Source: Roseobacter insulae (GTDB lineage: Bacteria; Pseudomonadota; Alphaproteobacteria; Rhodobacterales; Rhodobacteraceae). From it: a stretch of 64,000 nt of DNA. The stretch lies in contig NZ_JAHXDN010000002.1 of NCBI RefSeq assembly GCF_019375555.1, positions 992,001 to 1,056,000 on the forward strand, read 5' to 3'. The position numbers and the translations under genes were made by a program. Below the pieces are notes generated by a model, which saw only the letters and a list, made by a program, of their open reading frames with translations, did not search any database and was not told the DNA's origin. Of this stretch, positions 8,967-18,520 are shown one piece after another. How positions within the stretch are numbered: position 1 is the stretch's first letter; the number at the start of each line of letters is the position of its first letter.

Positions 8967-8984
8967 TGTCAGTTTAAACTGACA
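8967..8984. promoter_or_regulatory. CrtJ/PpsR operator candidate, bchC promoter, perfect palindrome
   Basis: TGTCAGTTTAAACTGACA is a complete 18-base palindrome and the best repressor match in the window. It starts 26 bases after the previous site, about 70 bases before the bchC start. An internal bchC promoter in the superoperon is inferred. Confidence 0.88.
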
Positions 8985-9054
8985 GAATGACGACAGTCTG
9001 CGCGATGAGTCTTCGACGGAGATCAAAGCGGTCAGCGCAGGTAAGGAGAGACAC

Positions 9055-9996
9055 TTGGAAACCACCGCCGTTCTTCTGAAAGGTCCCCGGGATCTGGACG
9101 TGGGAAACCTGACGCTCACAGCGCCGGGCGCGGACGATCTGGTGGTTGATATCCTCCATTCCGGCATTTCCACGGGAACCGAAAAACTGTTCTGGTCGGG
9201 GGAGATGCCACCCTTTCCCGGCATGGGCTATCCGCTTGTTCCGGGCTACGAAGCGGTCGGCGAAGTGATCGAGGCACCGCTGTCCACCGGGTACCGGCCC
9301 GGCGATCACGTCTTTGTACCGGGTGCCAATTGTTATGATGGCGCCTTCGGTCTTTTCGGGGGGGCGTCTTCCCGGGTGGTGACCGCTGCCGACAGGGTTA
9401 CGCGAATCGACGCAAGCCATGGTGCGCGCGGCGTCTTGCTGGCGCTGGCCGCAACCGCGCGCCACACGATGGCGGGGCTGAACAAATCGGTTCCCGACCT
9501 GATCGTCGGCCACGGTGTTCTGGGTCGCCTGCTGGCGCGGCTGACCATCGCCGCCGGAGCGCCGGCCCCCACCGTGTGGGAAATAGACCCGTCACGACGC
9601 AGCGGTGCGCAGGGATACGATGTGATTGCGCCGGAGGATGACCTCCGCCGGGATTACATGTCCGCCTATGATGCGTCGGGCAGCGTGGCGGTGATCAGCG
9701 ATCTGATGACCTGCATCGGCAAGGGTGGAGAGATCGTTCTTGCGGGGTTCTACAAGGAGCCCATCAGCTTCGCCTTCCCCCCGGCCTTCATGAAAGAGGC
9801 CCGTTTTCGGGTCGCTGCCGAATGGACGCATGATGATCTCGCCGCGACCCGCGCATTGGTCGAAAGCGGAACACTGAGCCTCGACGGTCTGATTACCCAT
9901 GAAGCGGATGCCAGAACGGCGCCTGCCGCATACGAGCGGGCATTCACGGATCCGGCGTGCCTGAAAATGATCCTGAACTGGAGGGACGCCGCATGA
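9055..9996 (+). CDS. bchC: 3-hydroxyethyl bacteriochlorophyllide a dehydrogenase BchC
   Basis: Oxidises the C3 hydroxyethyl group late in bacteriochlorophyll a synthesis. The 313-residue protein is a medium-chain-dehydrogenase-like family member with the opening [18 protein letters not shown] and [20 protein letters not shown]. It starts with TTG at 9055, supported by AAGGAG at 9043-9048 with a six-base spacer. Its stop overlaps the bchX ATG (ATGA). Confidence 0.95.
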   Translation: METTAVLLKGPRDLDVGNLTLTAPGADDLVVDILHSGISTGTEKLFWSGEMPPFPGMGYPLVPGYEAVGEVIEAPLSTGYRPGDHVFVPGANCYDGAFGLFGGASSRVVTAADRVTRIDASHGARGVLLALAATARHTMAGLNKSVPDLIVGHGVLGRLLARLTIAAGAPAPTVWEIDPSRRSGAQGYDVIAPEDDLRRDYMSAYDASGSVAVISDLMTCIGKGGEIVLAGFYKEPISFAFPPAFMKEARFRVAAEWTHDDLAATRALVESGTLSLDGLITHEADARTAPAAYERAFTDPACLKMILNWRDAA

Positions 9997-11027
9997 AAGA
10001 TGGTGTTGACGAAAAGCGCCCGGGCTCGGGCGATGTGCCGAACCTGAAGGACTTCGACAAACGCCTGCGCGACGAAGCCGCGGCGGAACCATCGCTGGAA
10101 GTGCCGCAGGGCGCCCCCACGTCCAAGACCCAGATCATCGCGATTTACGGCAAGGGTGGGATCGGCAAATCCTTCACCCTGGCAAACCTCAGTCACATGA
10201 TGGCAGAGCAGGGCAAGCGGGTATTGCTGATCGGCTGCGATCCCAAGTCGGATACCACGTCGCTGCTCTTTGGGGGCAAGGCCTGTCCAACGATTATCGA
10301 CACTTCGACCCGCAAGAAGCTTGCGGGCGAAGAGGTCAAGATCGGTGATGTGTGTTTCAAGCGCGGTGGTGTGTTCGCGATGGAACTGGGCGGGCCGGAA
10401 GTCGGCCGCGGCTGCGGCGGACGCGGGATTATCCACGGGTTTGAGCTGCTGGAAAAGCTCGGTTTCCATGATTGGGATTTCGATTATGTGCTGCTGGATT
10501 TCCTGGGCGACGTGGTCTGTGGCGGGTTTGGCCTGCCGATTGCCCGCGACATGGCGCAGAAGGTGATCCTGGTCGCCTCAAACGATCTGCAATCGCTGTA
10601 TGTGGCAAACAACGTCTGCTCCGCGGTGGAGTATTTCCGCAAGCTGGGTGGCAACGTCGGGGTCGCTGGCCTCGTGATCAATAAGGATGATGGTACCGGC
10701 GAGGCCGCAGCCTTTGCCAAGGCCGTCGATATTCCGATCCTCGCGGCAATCCCGCAGGATGACGACCTGCGCAAGAAATCCGCCAACTACCAGATTGTCG
10801 GCACGGCTCAGTCGCAATGGGGCGCGCTCTTTGCGGAACTGGGAGAGAACGTGGCCGATGCGCCGCCGATGCGGCCATCGCCCCTGGATCAGGATGGGCT
10901 GCTGGGGCTTTTCGATGCCTCGGAAACCGGTGGCGACGTCGTCTTGGAACCGGCGACCGATCAGGACATGCGCGGCAAGAATGCAGCGCCCAAACCATCA
11001 CTGGAGGTTGTCTATGACGACGCGTAG
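9993..11027 (+). CDS. bchX: Chlorophyllide a reductase iron protein BchX
   Basis: NifH-like ATPase that passes electrons to BchYZ in reduction of chlorophyllide ring B. The 344 residues carry the P-loop GKGGIGKS (about 53-60) and the two cysteines that bridge the 4Fe-4S cluster (GRGCGGRG and VVCGGFG). The ATG at 9993 overlaps the bchC stop and follows a GAGGGA ribosome site; the frame is open further upstream but lies within bchC. It overlaps the next small gene by 14 bases. Confidence 0.97.
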   Translation: MKDGVDEKRPGSGDVPNLKDFDKRLRDEAAAEPSLEVPQGAPTSKTQIIAIYGKGGIGKSFTLANLSHMMAEQGKRVLLIGCDPKSDTTSLLFGGKACPTIIDTSTRKKLAGEEVKIGDVCFKRGGVFAMELGGPEVGRGCGGRGIIHGFELLEKLGFHDWDFDYVLLDFLGDVVCGGFGLPIARDMAQKVILVASNDLQSLYVANNVCSAVEYFRKLGGNVGVAGLVINKDDGTGEAAAFAKAVDIPILAAIPQDDDLRKKSANYQIVGTAQSQWGALFAELGENVADAPPMRPSPLDQDGLLGLFDASETGGDVVLEPATDQDMRGKNAAPKPSLEVVYDDA

Positions 11028-11187
11028 CCATTTCGCGGACTCACAGCGTGCCATTGAACGTGGTCAATACAAGGGCAAGCAGTCAAAGCAAAAGTTCGAA
11101 GAAAGCCGTGCCGCGATAGACAAGTCTCGCGATCTTGTCAGCGACCTGTCTGAACCATCTACCGACCCAGAGGATCAACCTGAGTGA
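11014..11187 (+). CDS. Small uncharacterised gene between bchX and bchY (57 residues)
   Basis: I do not recognise this gene. GGAGG at 11003-11007 lies six bases before its ATG, a stronger ribosome site than most neighbours have. It starts inside the end of bchX and its stop overlaps the bchY GTG (GTGA), so it links translation of the two reductase genes. The 57-residue product is hydrophilic and highly charged (QRAIERGQYKGKQSKQKFEE), has no cysteine or membrane segment, and ends in an acidic, Pro-containing tail. It could be a small accessory or assembly factor for chlorophyllide reductase, or only a coupling peptide. Confidence 0.7.
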   Translation: MTTRSHFADSQRAIERGQYKGKQSKQKFEESRAAIDKSRDLVSDLSEPSTDPEDQPE

Positions 11188-12764
11188 AACAGGAAGTCAC
11201 ATATGACGATGCCGCCGATGTGGAAGTGATCAAGGGTCACCCGCATGGCGATATCTCGCGTGTGGCAGGAGAGGCGCCGGCGTTTGCGCAGGATGGCGCG
11301 GGGTGTCATTCCGGCGACAAGATGGCCGAGGCAGCGCGTAGTGCCGGCCAGTCCGATCTTCTGGACAAGTTCAGGGCGGATTACCCGATGGGACCGCATG
11401 ACAAGCCGCAGTCGATGTGCCCGGCCTTCGGATCGCTGCGCGTCGGTTTGCGGATGAAACGGGTGGCGACGATGCTCTCCGGTTCGGCCTGCTGCGTCTA
11501 TGGGCTGACCTTCGTGAGCCATTTCTACGGGGCCCGCCGGTCTGTTGGCTACGTACCTTTCAATTCAGAAACGCTGGTGACGGGCAAGCTGTTTGAAGAC
11601 ATCCGCGATGCCGTGCATGAACTGGCGGACCCGGATCGCTATGACGCCATCGTGGTAACGAACCTGTGTGTGCCGACCGCGTCGGGGGTGCCGCTGCGGT
11701 TGCTGCCTGACGAGATCAACGGCGTCCGTATCGTCGGCATCGATGTGCCGGGGTTCGGCGTGCCGACCCATGCAGAGGCCAAGGATGTTTTGGCCGGCGC
11801 GATGCTGGAATACGCCCGCAAGGAGATCGAGGCCGGACCCGTGGCGCGGCCGCAGGGTGGCAAGCATGATCGCCCGACGGTTGCCATGCTGGGCGAGATG
11901 TTCCCGGCGGATCCGATGATGATTGGTCAGATGCTGGCCCCGATGGGGTTGGCGGCGGGACCGGTTGTGCCCTGCCGTGAATGGCGAGAACTCTACGCCG
12001 CGCTTGACTGCGGCGTCGTAGCGGCAATCCATCCGTTCTACACCGAGGCCGTGCGCCAGTTCCAGGCGGCGGGCCGGACGGTTGTCGGATCGGCCCCGGT
12101 CGGCCACGATGGCACGGCGGCCTGGTTGGCGGGTATCGGTGCGGCCTATGGCGTTTCGCCTGAGAAAATTGCGGCGGCGCAAAACGCAGTTCTGCCGGCG
12201 ATCAAGGGGGCGCTTGCGGCCAAGCCCATTGAAGGCACGATCACACTGTCGGGCTATGAAGGGTCGGAACTGCTGGTCGCACGGCTGCTGATCGAAAGCG
12301 GCGCGACAGTTCCTTACGTGGGCACGGCCTGTGCCAAGTCGCCATGGTCCGCAACAGACGCGGAGTGGCTGGCTTCGAAAGGCACTAAGGTGCAATTCAG
12401 AGCCTCGCTCGAAGACGATTGCGCCGCGATGGAAGCGGTTCAGCCCGATCTGGCCATCGGGACGACGCCGGTTGTCCAGAAAGCGAAGCAACTGGGCATT
12501 CCGGGCCTCTATTTCACAAACCTGATTTCCGCGCGTCCCCTGATGGGCGTGGCGGGGGCCGGGTCGTTGGCGGAGGTGATCAATGCCGCGATAGGCAACC
12601 GGGAGCGGATGACCCGCATGAAAGCCTTCTTCGAAGAAGTGGGTGAAGGCGATACCGCGGGTGTTTGGGAAGGCAGTCCGAATCTGCGCCCGGACTTCCG
12701 GGCGCAACATCAAAAGAAACTCGACAAGATGGCAAGGGCGGCAAAGGCCGCGCAGATGCTATGA
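11184..12764 (+). CDS. bchY: Chlorophyllide a reductase subunit BchY
   Basis: NifD-like catalytic subunit of chlorophyllide a oxidoreductase, paired with BchZ. The 526-residue protein has the cysteines expected for the NB-type cluster near the N-terminus (SMCPAFGSLR, GSACCVYG, NLCVPTASG). The GTG start overlaps the stop of the small upstream gene and has AGAGGAT about eight bases upstream. Confidence 0.96.
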   Translation: MKQEVTYDDAADVEVIKGHPHGDISRVAGEAPAFAQDGAGCHSGDKMAEAARSAGQSDLLDKFRADYPMGPHDKPQSMCPAFGSLRVGLRMKRVATMLSGSACCVYGLTFVSHFYGARRSVGYVPFNSETLVTGKLFEDIRDAVHELADPDRYDAIVVTNLCVPTASGVPLRLLPDEINGVRIVGIDVPGFGVPTHAEAKDVLAGAMLEYARKEIEAGPVARPQGGKHDRPTVAMLGEMFPADPMMIGQMLAPMGLAAGPVVPCREWRELYAALDCGVVAAIHPFYTEAVRQFQAAGRTVVGSAPVGHDGTAAWLAGIGAAYGVSPEKIAAAQNAVLPAIKGALAAKPIEGTITLSGYEGSELLVARLLIESGATVPYVGTACAKSPWSATDAEWLASKGTKVQFRASLEDDCAAMEAVQPDLAIGTTPVVQKAKQLGIPGLYFTNLISARPLMGVAGAGSLAEVINAAIGNRERMTRMKAFFEEVGEGDTAGVWEGSPNLRPDFRAQHQKKLDKMARAAKAAQML

Positions 12765-12834
12765 ACGGGGCGCAAAGGATACATTTGGCGCCGAATGTGC
12801 GGTGGGTCACTTTGACAGCGACGCGTCTGTGCAT

Positions 12835-12894
12835 CCCGGGGCTGGGTGCGATGGGGGCGCTGCCCCCGCGCTGCGCGCTCCCCCGGGATATTTC
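12835..12894. repeat. GC-rich palindromic, REP-like intergenic element between bchY and bchZ
   Basis: The 160-base bchY-bchZ gap contains runs of G and C that fold on themselves, including a perfect hairpin GGGGGC-GCT-GCCCCC at 12853-12867, then CTCCCCCGGGATATTTCTGA. From memory, similar strings (GC-palindrome plus CCCCGGGATATTT) recur between genes in Rhodobacteraceae; I could not check copy number here. Confidence 0.5.
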
Positions 12895-12897
12895 TGA

Positions 12898-14623
<1,726 letters not shown>

Positions 14624-14642
<19 letters not shown>

Positions 14643-14704
14643 GCCGCCAGGACCCTCTAAGCCTGAAGGTTCACACCGTTGGTGTGATGATCTCTTCGGC
14701 ATGA
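14624..14704 (+). repeat. Near-identical 19-base direct repeat at and after the pufQ stop
   Basis: GATGATCTTTTCGGCATGA (14624-14642) is the end of pufQ with its stop codon. The same sequence with one change (GATGATCTCTTCGGCATGA) recurs at 14686-14704, 62 bases on. A perfect hairpin TCACACC-GTT-GGTGTGA (14671-14687) immediately precedes the second copy. Confidence 0.75.
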
Positions 14705-14863
14705 ACGACCTCGCGCTGCAGTGGGCTGGCAAGACCAGCGGCGCGACCCGACTGCTCGACCGTCGTGCGCCTGTCGAGTTCCAAGACTGTCCGCCTCTCT
14801 ACAAGGTGTGCAGACCCCGCCGCGGGGTGCGCGGCGTCAGCATAACGTTCCGGAGGAATATTT
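14643..14863 (+). other. pufQ-pufB intercistronic region with stem-loops
   Basis: These 221 bases hold no gene I can support. They contain the hairpin at 14671-14687 (7-bp stem, GTT loop), a copy of the pufQ tail, and a second hairpin ACCCCG-CCG-CGGGGT at 14814-14828 just before the pufB ribosome site CGGAGG. In Rhodobacter the equivalent region is an RNA-processing segment that shapes the pufBA message; the same role is inferred here. Confidence 0.6.
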
Positions 14864-15013
14864 ATGGCTGATAATACCGACCTGTCCTTTACAGGTCTCA
14901 CAGACGAACAGGCGCAGGAATTGCATTCTGTCTACATGAGCGGCCTCTGGCTGTTCTCGGCAGTGGCTGTGGTCGCACATCTGGCGACCTTCATCTGGCG
15001 TCCGTGGTTCTAG
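14864..15013 (+). CDS. pufB: Light-harvesting 1 beta polypeptide PufB
   Basis: Beta subunit of the core antenna. The 49 residues are [20 protein letters not shown] onward, with one membrane helix containing His39 (VVAHL), the axial ligand of B875 bacteriochlorophyll, a second conserved His21, and the ending WRPWF. CGGAGG lies eight bases upstream of the ATG. Confidence 0.97.
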   Translation: MADNTDLSFTGLTDEQAQELHSVYMSGLWLFSAVAVVAHLATFIWRPWF

Positions 15014-15025
15014 GGAGAGATTGAG

Positions 15026-15184
15026 ATGGCAAAGTTCTACAAGATCTGGCTGATCTTCGACCCCCGTCGCGTTTTCGTGGCGCAGGGCGTTTTCCTCTTC
15101 CTGCTGGCTGCGATGATCCACCTTGTGGTTCTGAGCAGCGGGCTGAACTGGTTCGAAGCGGCGGCAGCCGCTGGCGGTCAGTAA
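15026..15184 (+). CDS. pufA: Light-harvesting 1 alpha polypeptide PufA
   Basis: Alpha subunit of the core antenna, 52 residues. It starts [20 protein letters not shown], with the membrane helix carrying His32 (AAMIHL), the bacteriochlorophyll ligand, and NWF after it. It lies 12 bases after pufB, with GGGAGAG as ribosome site. Confidence 0.97.
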   Translation: MAKFYKIWLIFDPRRVFVAQGVFLFLLAAMIHLVVLSSGLNWFEAAAAAGGQ

Positions 15185-15191
15185 CTCGGAC

Positions 15192-15209
15192 GCGTGCGGC
15201 AAGGCACGC
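15192..15209 (+). promoter_or_regulatory. Stem-loop after pufA
   Basis: GCGTGC-GGCAAG-GCACGC starts eight bases after the pufA stop. In Rhodobacter a hairpin here protects pufBA mRNA from 3' decay, giving excess antenna over reaction-centre message. The 152-base pufA-pufL gap also has a weaker GCGTG/CACGC pair at 15309-15325. Role inferred by analogy. Confidence 0.6.
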
Positions 15210-15336
15210 CCCGGGCGGACCGACGAAAATGCTGCGGGCGGAATTGTGTGCGCCACTGCCCGTAGCGAACCCGAGATGAACAATCTGACGGCCTCCGCCT
15301 GACCTTAGGCGTGCCGCACACACGCGGAGAATGAAG

Positions 15337-16185
15337 ATGGCGTTGCTCAGCTTCGAGAGAAAATATCGTGTCCGTGGAGGGACGCTGATCGGGGGCGATC
15401 TGTTCGACTTCTGGGTGGGGCCTTTCTACGTGGGCTTCTTCGGAGTGACGACGACGTTTTTCGCCCTGCTAGGGACCATTCTGATATTCTGGGGCGCGAG
15501 CCAGCAGGGCACGTTCAATCCCTGGCTGATCAATATCGCGCCGCCCGATCTGAGCTACGGGCTGGGGCTGGCACCGCTGATGGAAGGCGGGCTCTGGCAG
15601 ATCATCACGATCTGTGCCACGGGCGCGTTCATCAGCTGGGCGCTGCGCGAGGTGGAGATCTGCCGCAAGCTGGGCATGGGCTATCACGTGCCCGTGGGCT
15701 TCGCCTTCGCGATCCTCGCCTATATGACGCTGGTGATCTTTCGCCCGCTTCTGATGGGTGCCTGGGGGCACGGCTTTCCCTACGGGATCTTCAGCCACCT
15801 CGACTGGGTCAGCAACACCGGCTACGCCTACCTGCATTTCCACTACAACCCGGCGCATATGCTTGCGGTGACGCTCTTCTTCACCACCACACTGGCGCTG
15901 GCGCTGCATGGCGGGCTGATCCTGTCGGCGGCCAATCCGGAAAAGGGGGAAGAGGCCAAGACACCGGATCACGAGGATACGTTCTTTCGCGATTTCATCG
16001 GCTATTCCATCGGCACGCTGGGCATTCACCGTCTCGGCTATCTGCTGGCGATCAACGCGGTGTTCTTCTCGGCGGTCTGCATCATCATCTCCGGCCCGGT
16101 CTGGACGGCCGGTTGGCCCGAGTGGTGGAACTGGTGGCTCGATCTGCCGATCTGGGGTGAACCCATCGCCGTGGGAGGGATGTGA
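15337..16185 (+). CDS. pufL: Reaction centre L subunit PufL
   Basis: Membrane subunit of the photosynthetic reaction centre, binding the special pair, accessory pigments and quinone with PufM. The 282 residues begin [20 protein letters not shown], nearly invariant in purple bacteria, and span five membrane helices. ATG 15337 is preferred over 15331 because GGAGA at 15326-15330 lies six bases before it. Confidence 0.98.
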   Translation: MALLSFERKYRVRGGTLIGGDLFDFWVGPFYVGFFGVTTTFFALLGTILIFWGASQQGTFNPWLINIAPPDLSYGLGLAPLMEGGLWQIITICATGAFISWALREVEICRKLGMGYHVPVGFAFAILAYMTLVIFRPLLMGAWGHGFPYGIFSHLDWVSNTGYAYLHFHYNPAHMLAVTLFFTTTLALALHGGLILSAANPEKGEEAKTPDHEDTFFRDFIGYSIGTLGIHRLGYLLAINAVFFSAVCIIISGPVWTAGWPEWWNWWLDLPIWGEPIAVGGM

Positions 16186-16187
16186 TC

Positions 16188-17180
16188 ATGTTACCTGAGT
16201 ATCAGAATATTTTCACGCAAGTGCAGGTTCAGGGCACGCCTGAATGGGGCATGGACGACGCCGGCAACAACATGATGGACGAACGGGTTGGCAAACCCTT
16301 CTTCAACACGCTTGCCGGTCTCTTCGGCAACGGCCAGATCGGTCCCTACTACTGGGGTTGGACCAGCATGGTTGCTTTTGGCACCGGGCTTGCGTGGTTC
16401 TTCATCGTGGGCTTCAACATGCTGGCGCAGGTCGGCTGGTCGATCCCGCAGTTCATCCGGCAGCTCTTCTGGCTGGCGCTGGAGCCGCCCTCGCCTGAAT
16501 ACGGCCTGACCATGCCTCCGCTGAACGATGGCGGCTGGTACATCATCGCCAGCTTCTTCCTGCTGATATCGGTCATGACCTGGCTGCTCAGGGCCTACCT
16601 TCTGGCCGAGCAGCATAAGATGGGCAAACATATCTTCTGGGGCTTTGCCGCTGCCGTCTGGCTGTTCCTCGTGCTGGGCCTCTTCCGTCCGATCCTGATG
16701 GGATCGTGGTCAGAGGCGGTGCCTTACGGCATTTTCCCGCATCTTGACTGGACCACGGCATTCTCGATCCGCTACGGCAACCTCTACTACAACCCGTTCC
16801 ACTGTCTCTCGATCGTGTTCCTCTATGGCTCTGTGCTGCTGTTCTGCATGCACGGCGGTACGATCCTTGCGGTCACCCGATACGGCGGCGACCGCGAGCT
16901 GGAGCAGATCTATGACCGCGGGACCGCCACCGAACGCGCCGCGCTTTTCTGGCGCTGGACCATGGGCTTCAACGCCACGATGGAGGGCATTCACCGCTGG
17001 GCCTGGTGGTTCGCGGTGCTGACCCCGATCACCGGCGGCATCGGCATTCTGCTGACCGGCACGGTGGTCGACAACTGGTTCATCTGGGCGCAGGAACACA
17101 ACTTCGCGCCGATGTATGACGGCTCTTACGGATACGCTGACTACGGCTCCTACGAGGCCTTTATCGGGAAGGAGAACTGA
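16188..17180 (+). CDS. pufM: Reaction centre M subunit PufM
   Basis: Partner of PufL, 330 residues with five helices, starting [16 protein letters not shown]. The ATG at 16188 is two bases after the pufL stop; GGAGGG at 16174-16179 fits it better than the GTG at 16182 that overlaps the pufL stop. The PufM C-terminus runs on beyond the last helix, as in species whose reaction centre binds a PufC cytochrome. Confidence 0.98.
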   Translation: MLPEYQNIFTQVQVQGTPEWGMDDAGNNMMDERVGKPFFNTLAGLFGNGQIGPYYWGWTSMVAFGTGLAWFFIVGFNMLAQVGWSIPQFIRQLFWLALEPPSPEYGLTMPPLNDGGWYIIASFFLLISVMTWLLRAYLLAEQHKMGKHIFWGFAAAVWLFLVLGLFRPILMGSWSEAVPYGIFPHLDWTTAFSIRYGNLYYNPFHCLSIVFLYGSVLLFCMHGGTILAVTRYGGDRELEQIYDRGTATERAALFWRWTMGFNATMEGIHRWAWWFAVLTPITGGIGILLTGTVVDNWFIWAQEHNFAPMYDGSYGYADYGSYEAFIGKEN

Positions 17181-17182
17181 TC

Positions 17183-18298
17183 ATGCTGCCTAAGTGGTTT
17201 GACAAATGGAACGCGGATAACCCGACGAATATCTTCGGGCCGGCGATCCTGATCGGTGTTCTTGGCGGGGCAGTCTTTGCGGCTGTCATGATCATCGCCT
17301 GGGGTAACCCGGCGCAGACCGCCTCCCTGCAAACGGGCCCGCGCGGCACTGGCATGTCGGTGCCGGAGTTCAACGTGGTGCGCAGGGCTGCCGACCCCAC
17401 GATCGAGGATTATTACACCGAGGAACCCTATATTCCGGAGGGTGGCGAAGATCTGGCGAAGGACATCTATGAAAACGTGCAGGTGCTGGGCGATCTGACG
17501 GAAGACAACTTCAACCGCGTGATGAATGCCATGACGCAATGGGTGTCTCCCGAAGCAGGCTGCGCTTACTGCCATGGGGACGGTGATCTGGAAACTTATG
17601 GCGAAGACACGCTTTACACCAAGGTGGTCTCGCGGCGGATGATCCAGATGACCCAGAACATCAACGAAAGCTGGGACGGCCATGTGAACGCGAATGCGCA
17701 GGTCGGAGTGAACTGCTACACCTGTCACCGGGGTCAGAACGTGCCATCGGAGGTCTGGTTCAGGATCACGCCGGTAAATGCATCGGCCGAAGGCTGGACG
17801 GCCAACCAGAACCGGGCGACCTCGCTCAGCCAGTCGACCTCCCTGCCGTCCGATGCGTTGGAGAAATACCTGCTGGAGGGTGAAACCATTGCGGTGCATT
17901 CACTGGAAAGCCGCGAAGCCGGGATGCCGGGTGTCGACGGATACGCATCCATTCAGGATACCGAACGCACCTATTCGCTGATGAATTACTTCTCCAACAG
18001 CCTCGGGGTGAACTGCGTGTTCTGTCACAACTCGCGTGCCTTCTATGAGGGTGCCGAAGTGACACCGCAGTGGAGCACGGCAAGCCTCGGCATCCTGATG
18101 GTTCAGGAACTGAATACCGACTATCTGGTTCCGCTTCGGGACACCTATCCCGAAGACCGCCTTGGCCCGATCTATGCCGATGCGCCCAAAGCGGCCTGCA
18201 AGACCTGCCACAAAGGGTATCAGCAGCCAATGCAGGGGATGAATGTAATTGCAGACTGGCCCGAGCTCGCGACGACTGAGGCGCCTGTCTATGAATGA
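17183..18298 (+). CDS. pufC: Reaction centre tetraheme cytochrome c subunit PufC
   Basis: Periplasmic cytochrome that re-reduces the special pair. The 371 residues have an N-terminal membrane anchor (about 18-40) without a lipobox cysteine, then exactly four heme sites: CAYCH, CYTCH, CVFCH and CKTCH. AAGGAG at 17169-17174 precedes the ATG. It takes the place pufX holds in Rhodobacter, which is typical of Roseobacter-group phototrophs. Confidence 0.97.
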   Translation: MLPKWFDKWNADNPTNIFGPAILIGVLGGAVFAAVMIIAWGNPAQTASLQTGPRGTGMSVPEFNVVRRAADPTIEDYYTEEPYIPEGGEDLAKDIYENVQVLGDLTEDNFNRVMNAMTQWVSPEAGCAYCHGDGDLETYGEDTLYTKVVSRRMIQMTQNINESWDGHVNANAQVGVNCYTCHRGQNVPSEVWFRITPVNASAEGWTANQNRATSLSQSTSLPSDALEKYLLEGETIAVHSLESREAGMPGVDGYASIQDTERTYSLMNYFSNSLGVNCVFCHNSRAFYEGAEVTPQWSTASLGILMVQELNTDYLVPLRDTYPEDRLGPIYADAPKAACKTCHKGYQQPMQGMNVIADWPELATTEAPVYE

Positions 18299-18459
18299 AG
18301 CGGTGGGCGGCCGTGTCGTCGCCCGCCGCTCAGCCGTGCACGGACCCTTGGCTTCCTGGGTCCGGGCAACGGGGTCTTAAGCACCCCGGTTCCCTTCCTG
18401 TTGGCTACAGGAACCTGGCGTCGCAACCGGTTCAACCCGGATGCGACGCCTATCTTTTA
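18299..18459 (+). terminator. Array of stem-loops ending the puf operon
   Basis: Directly after the pufC stop there are successive inverted repeats. They are an 11-bp stem with one G-U pair (18299-18309/18320-18330), CGGACCC/GGGTCCG (18341-18364), CGGGGT/ACCCCG (18370-18388), GGTTCC/GGAACC (18388-18415), and a long stem GGCGTCGCA-A-CCGG / CCGG-A-TGCGACGCC (18417-18450) followed by TATCTTTTA. The last looks like an intrinsic terminator; the others may block 3' exonucleases. Some read-through to dxs is possible. Confidence 0.65.
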
Positions 18460-18520
18460 CCGGGGGTGGATTGCAGGTTTTGGCAAGGACCTGCCGCCCT
18501 CCAGAACGGAGATGTGCGCT

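Noticed and set aside
11565-12713. 382-codon minus-strand frame opposite bchY
   Set aside because: Shadow of bchY; low-complexity Arg/His-rich product with no motif.
18401-18520. N-terminal extension of dxs
   Set aside because: Lies in the hairpin array after pufC and does not resemble Dxs; GGAG supports 18521.
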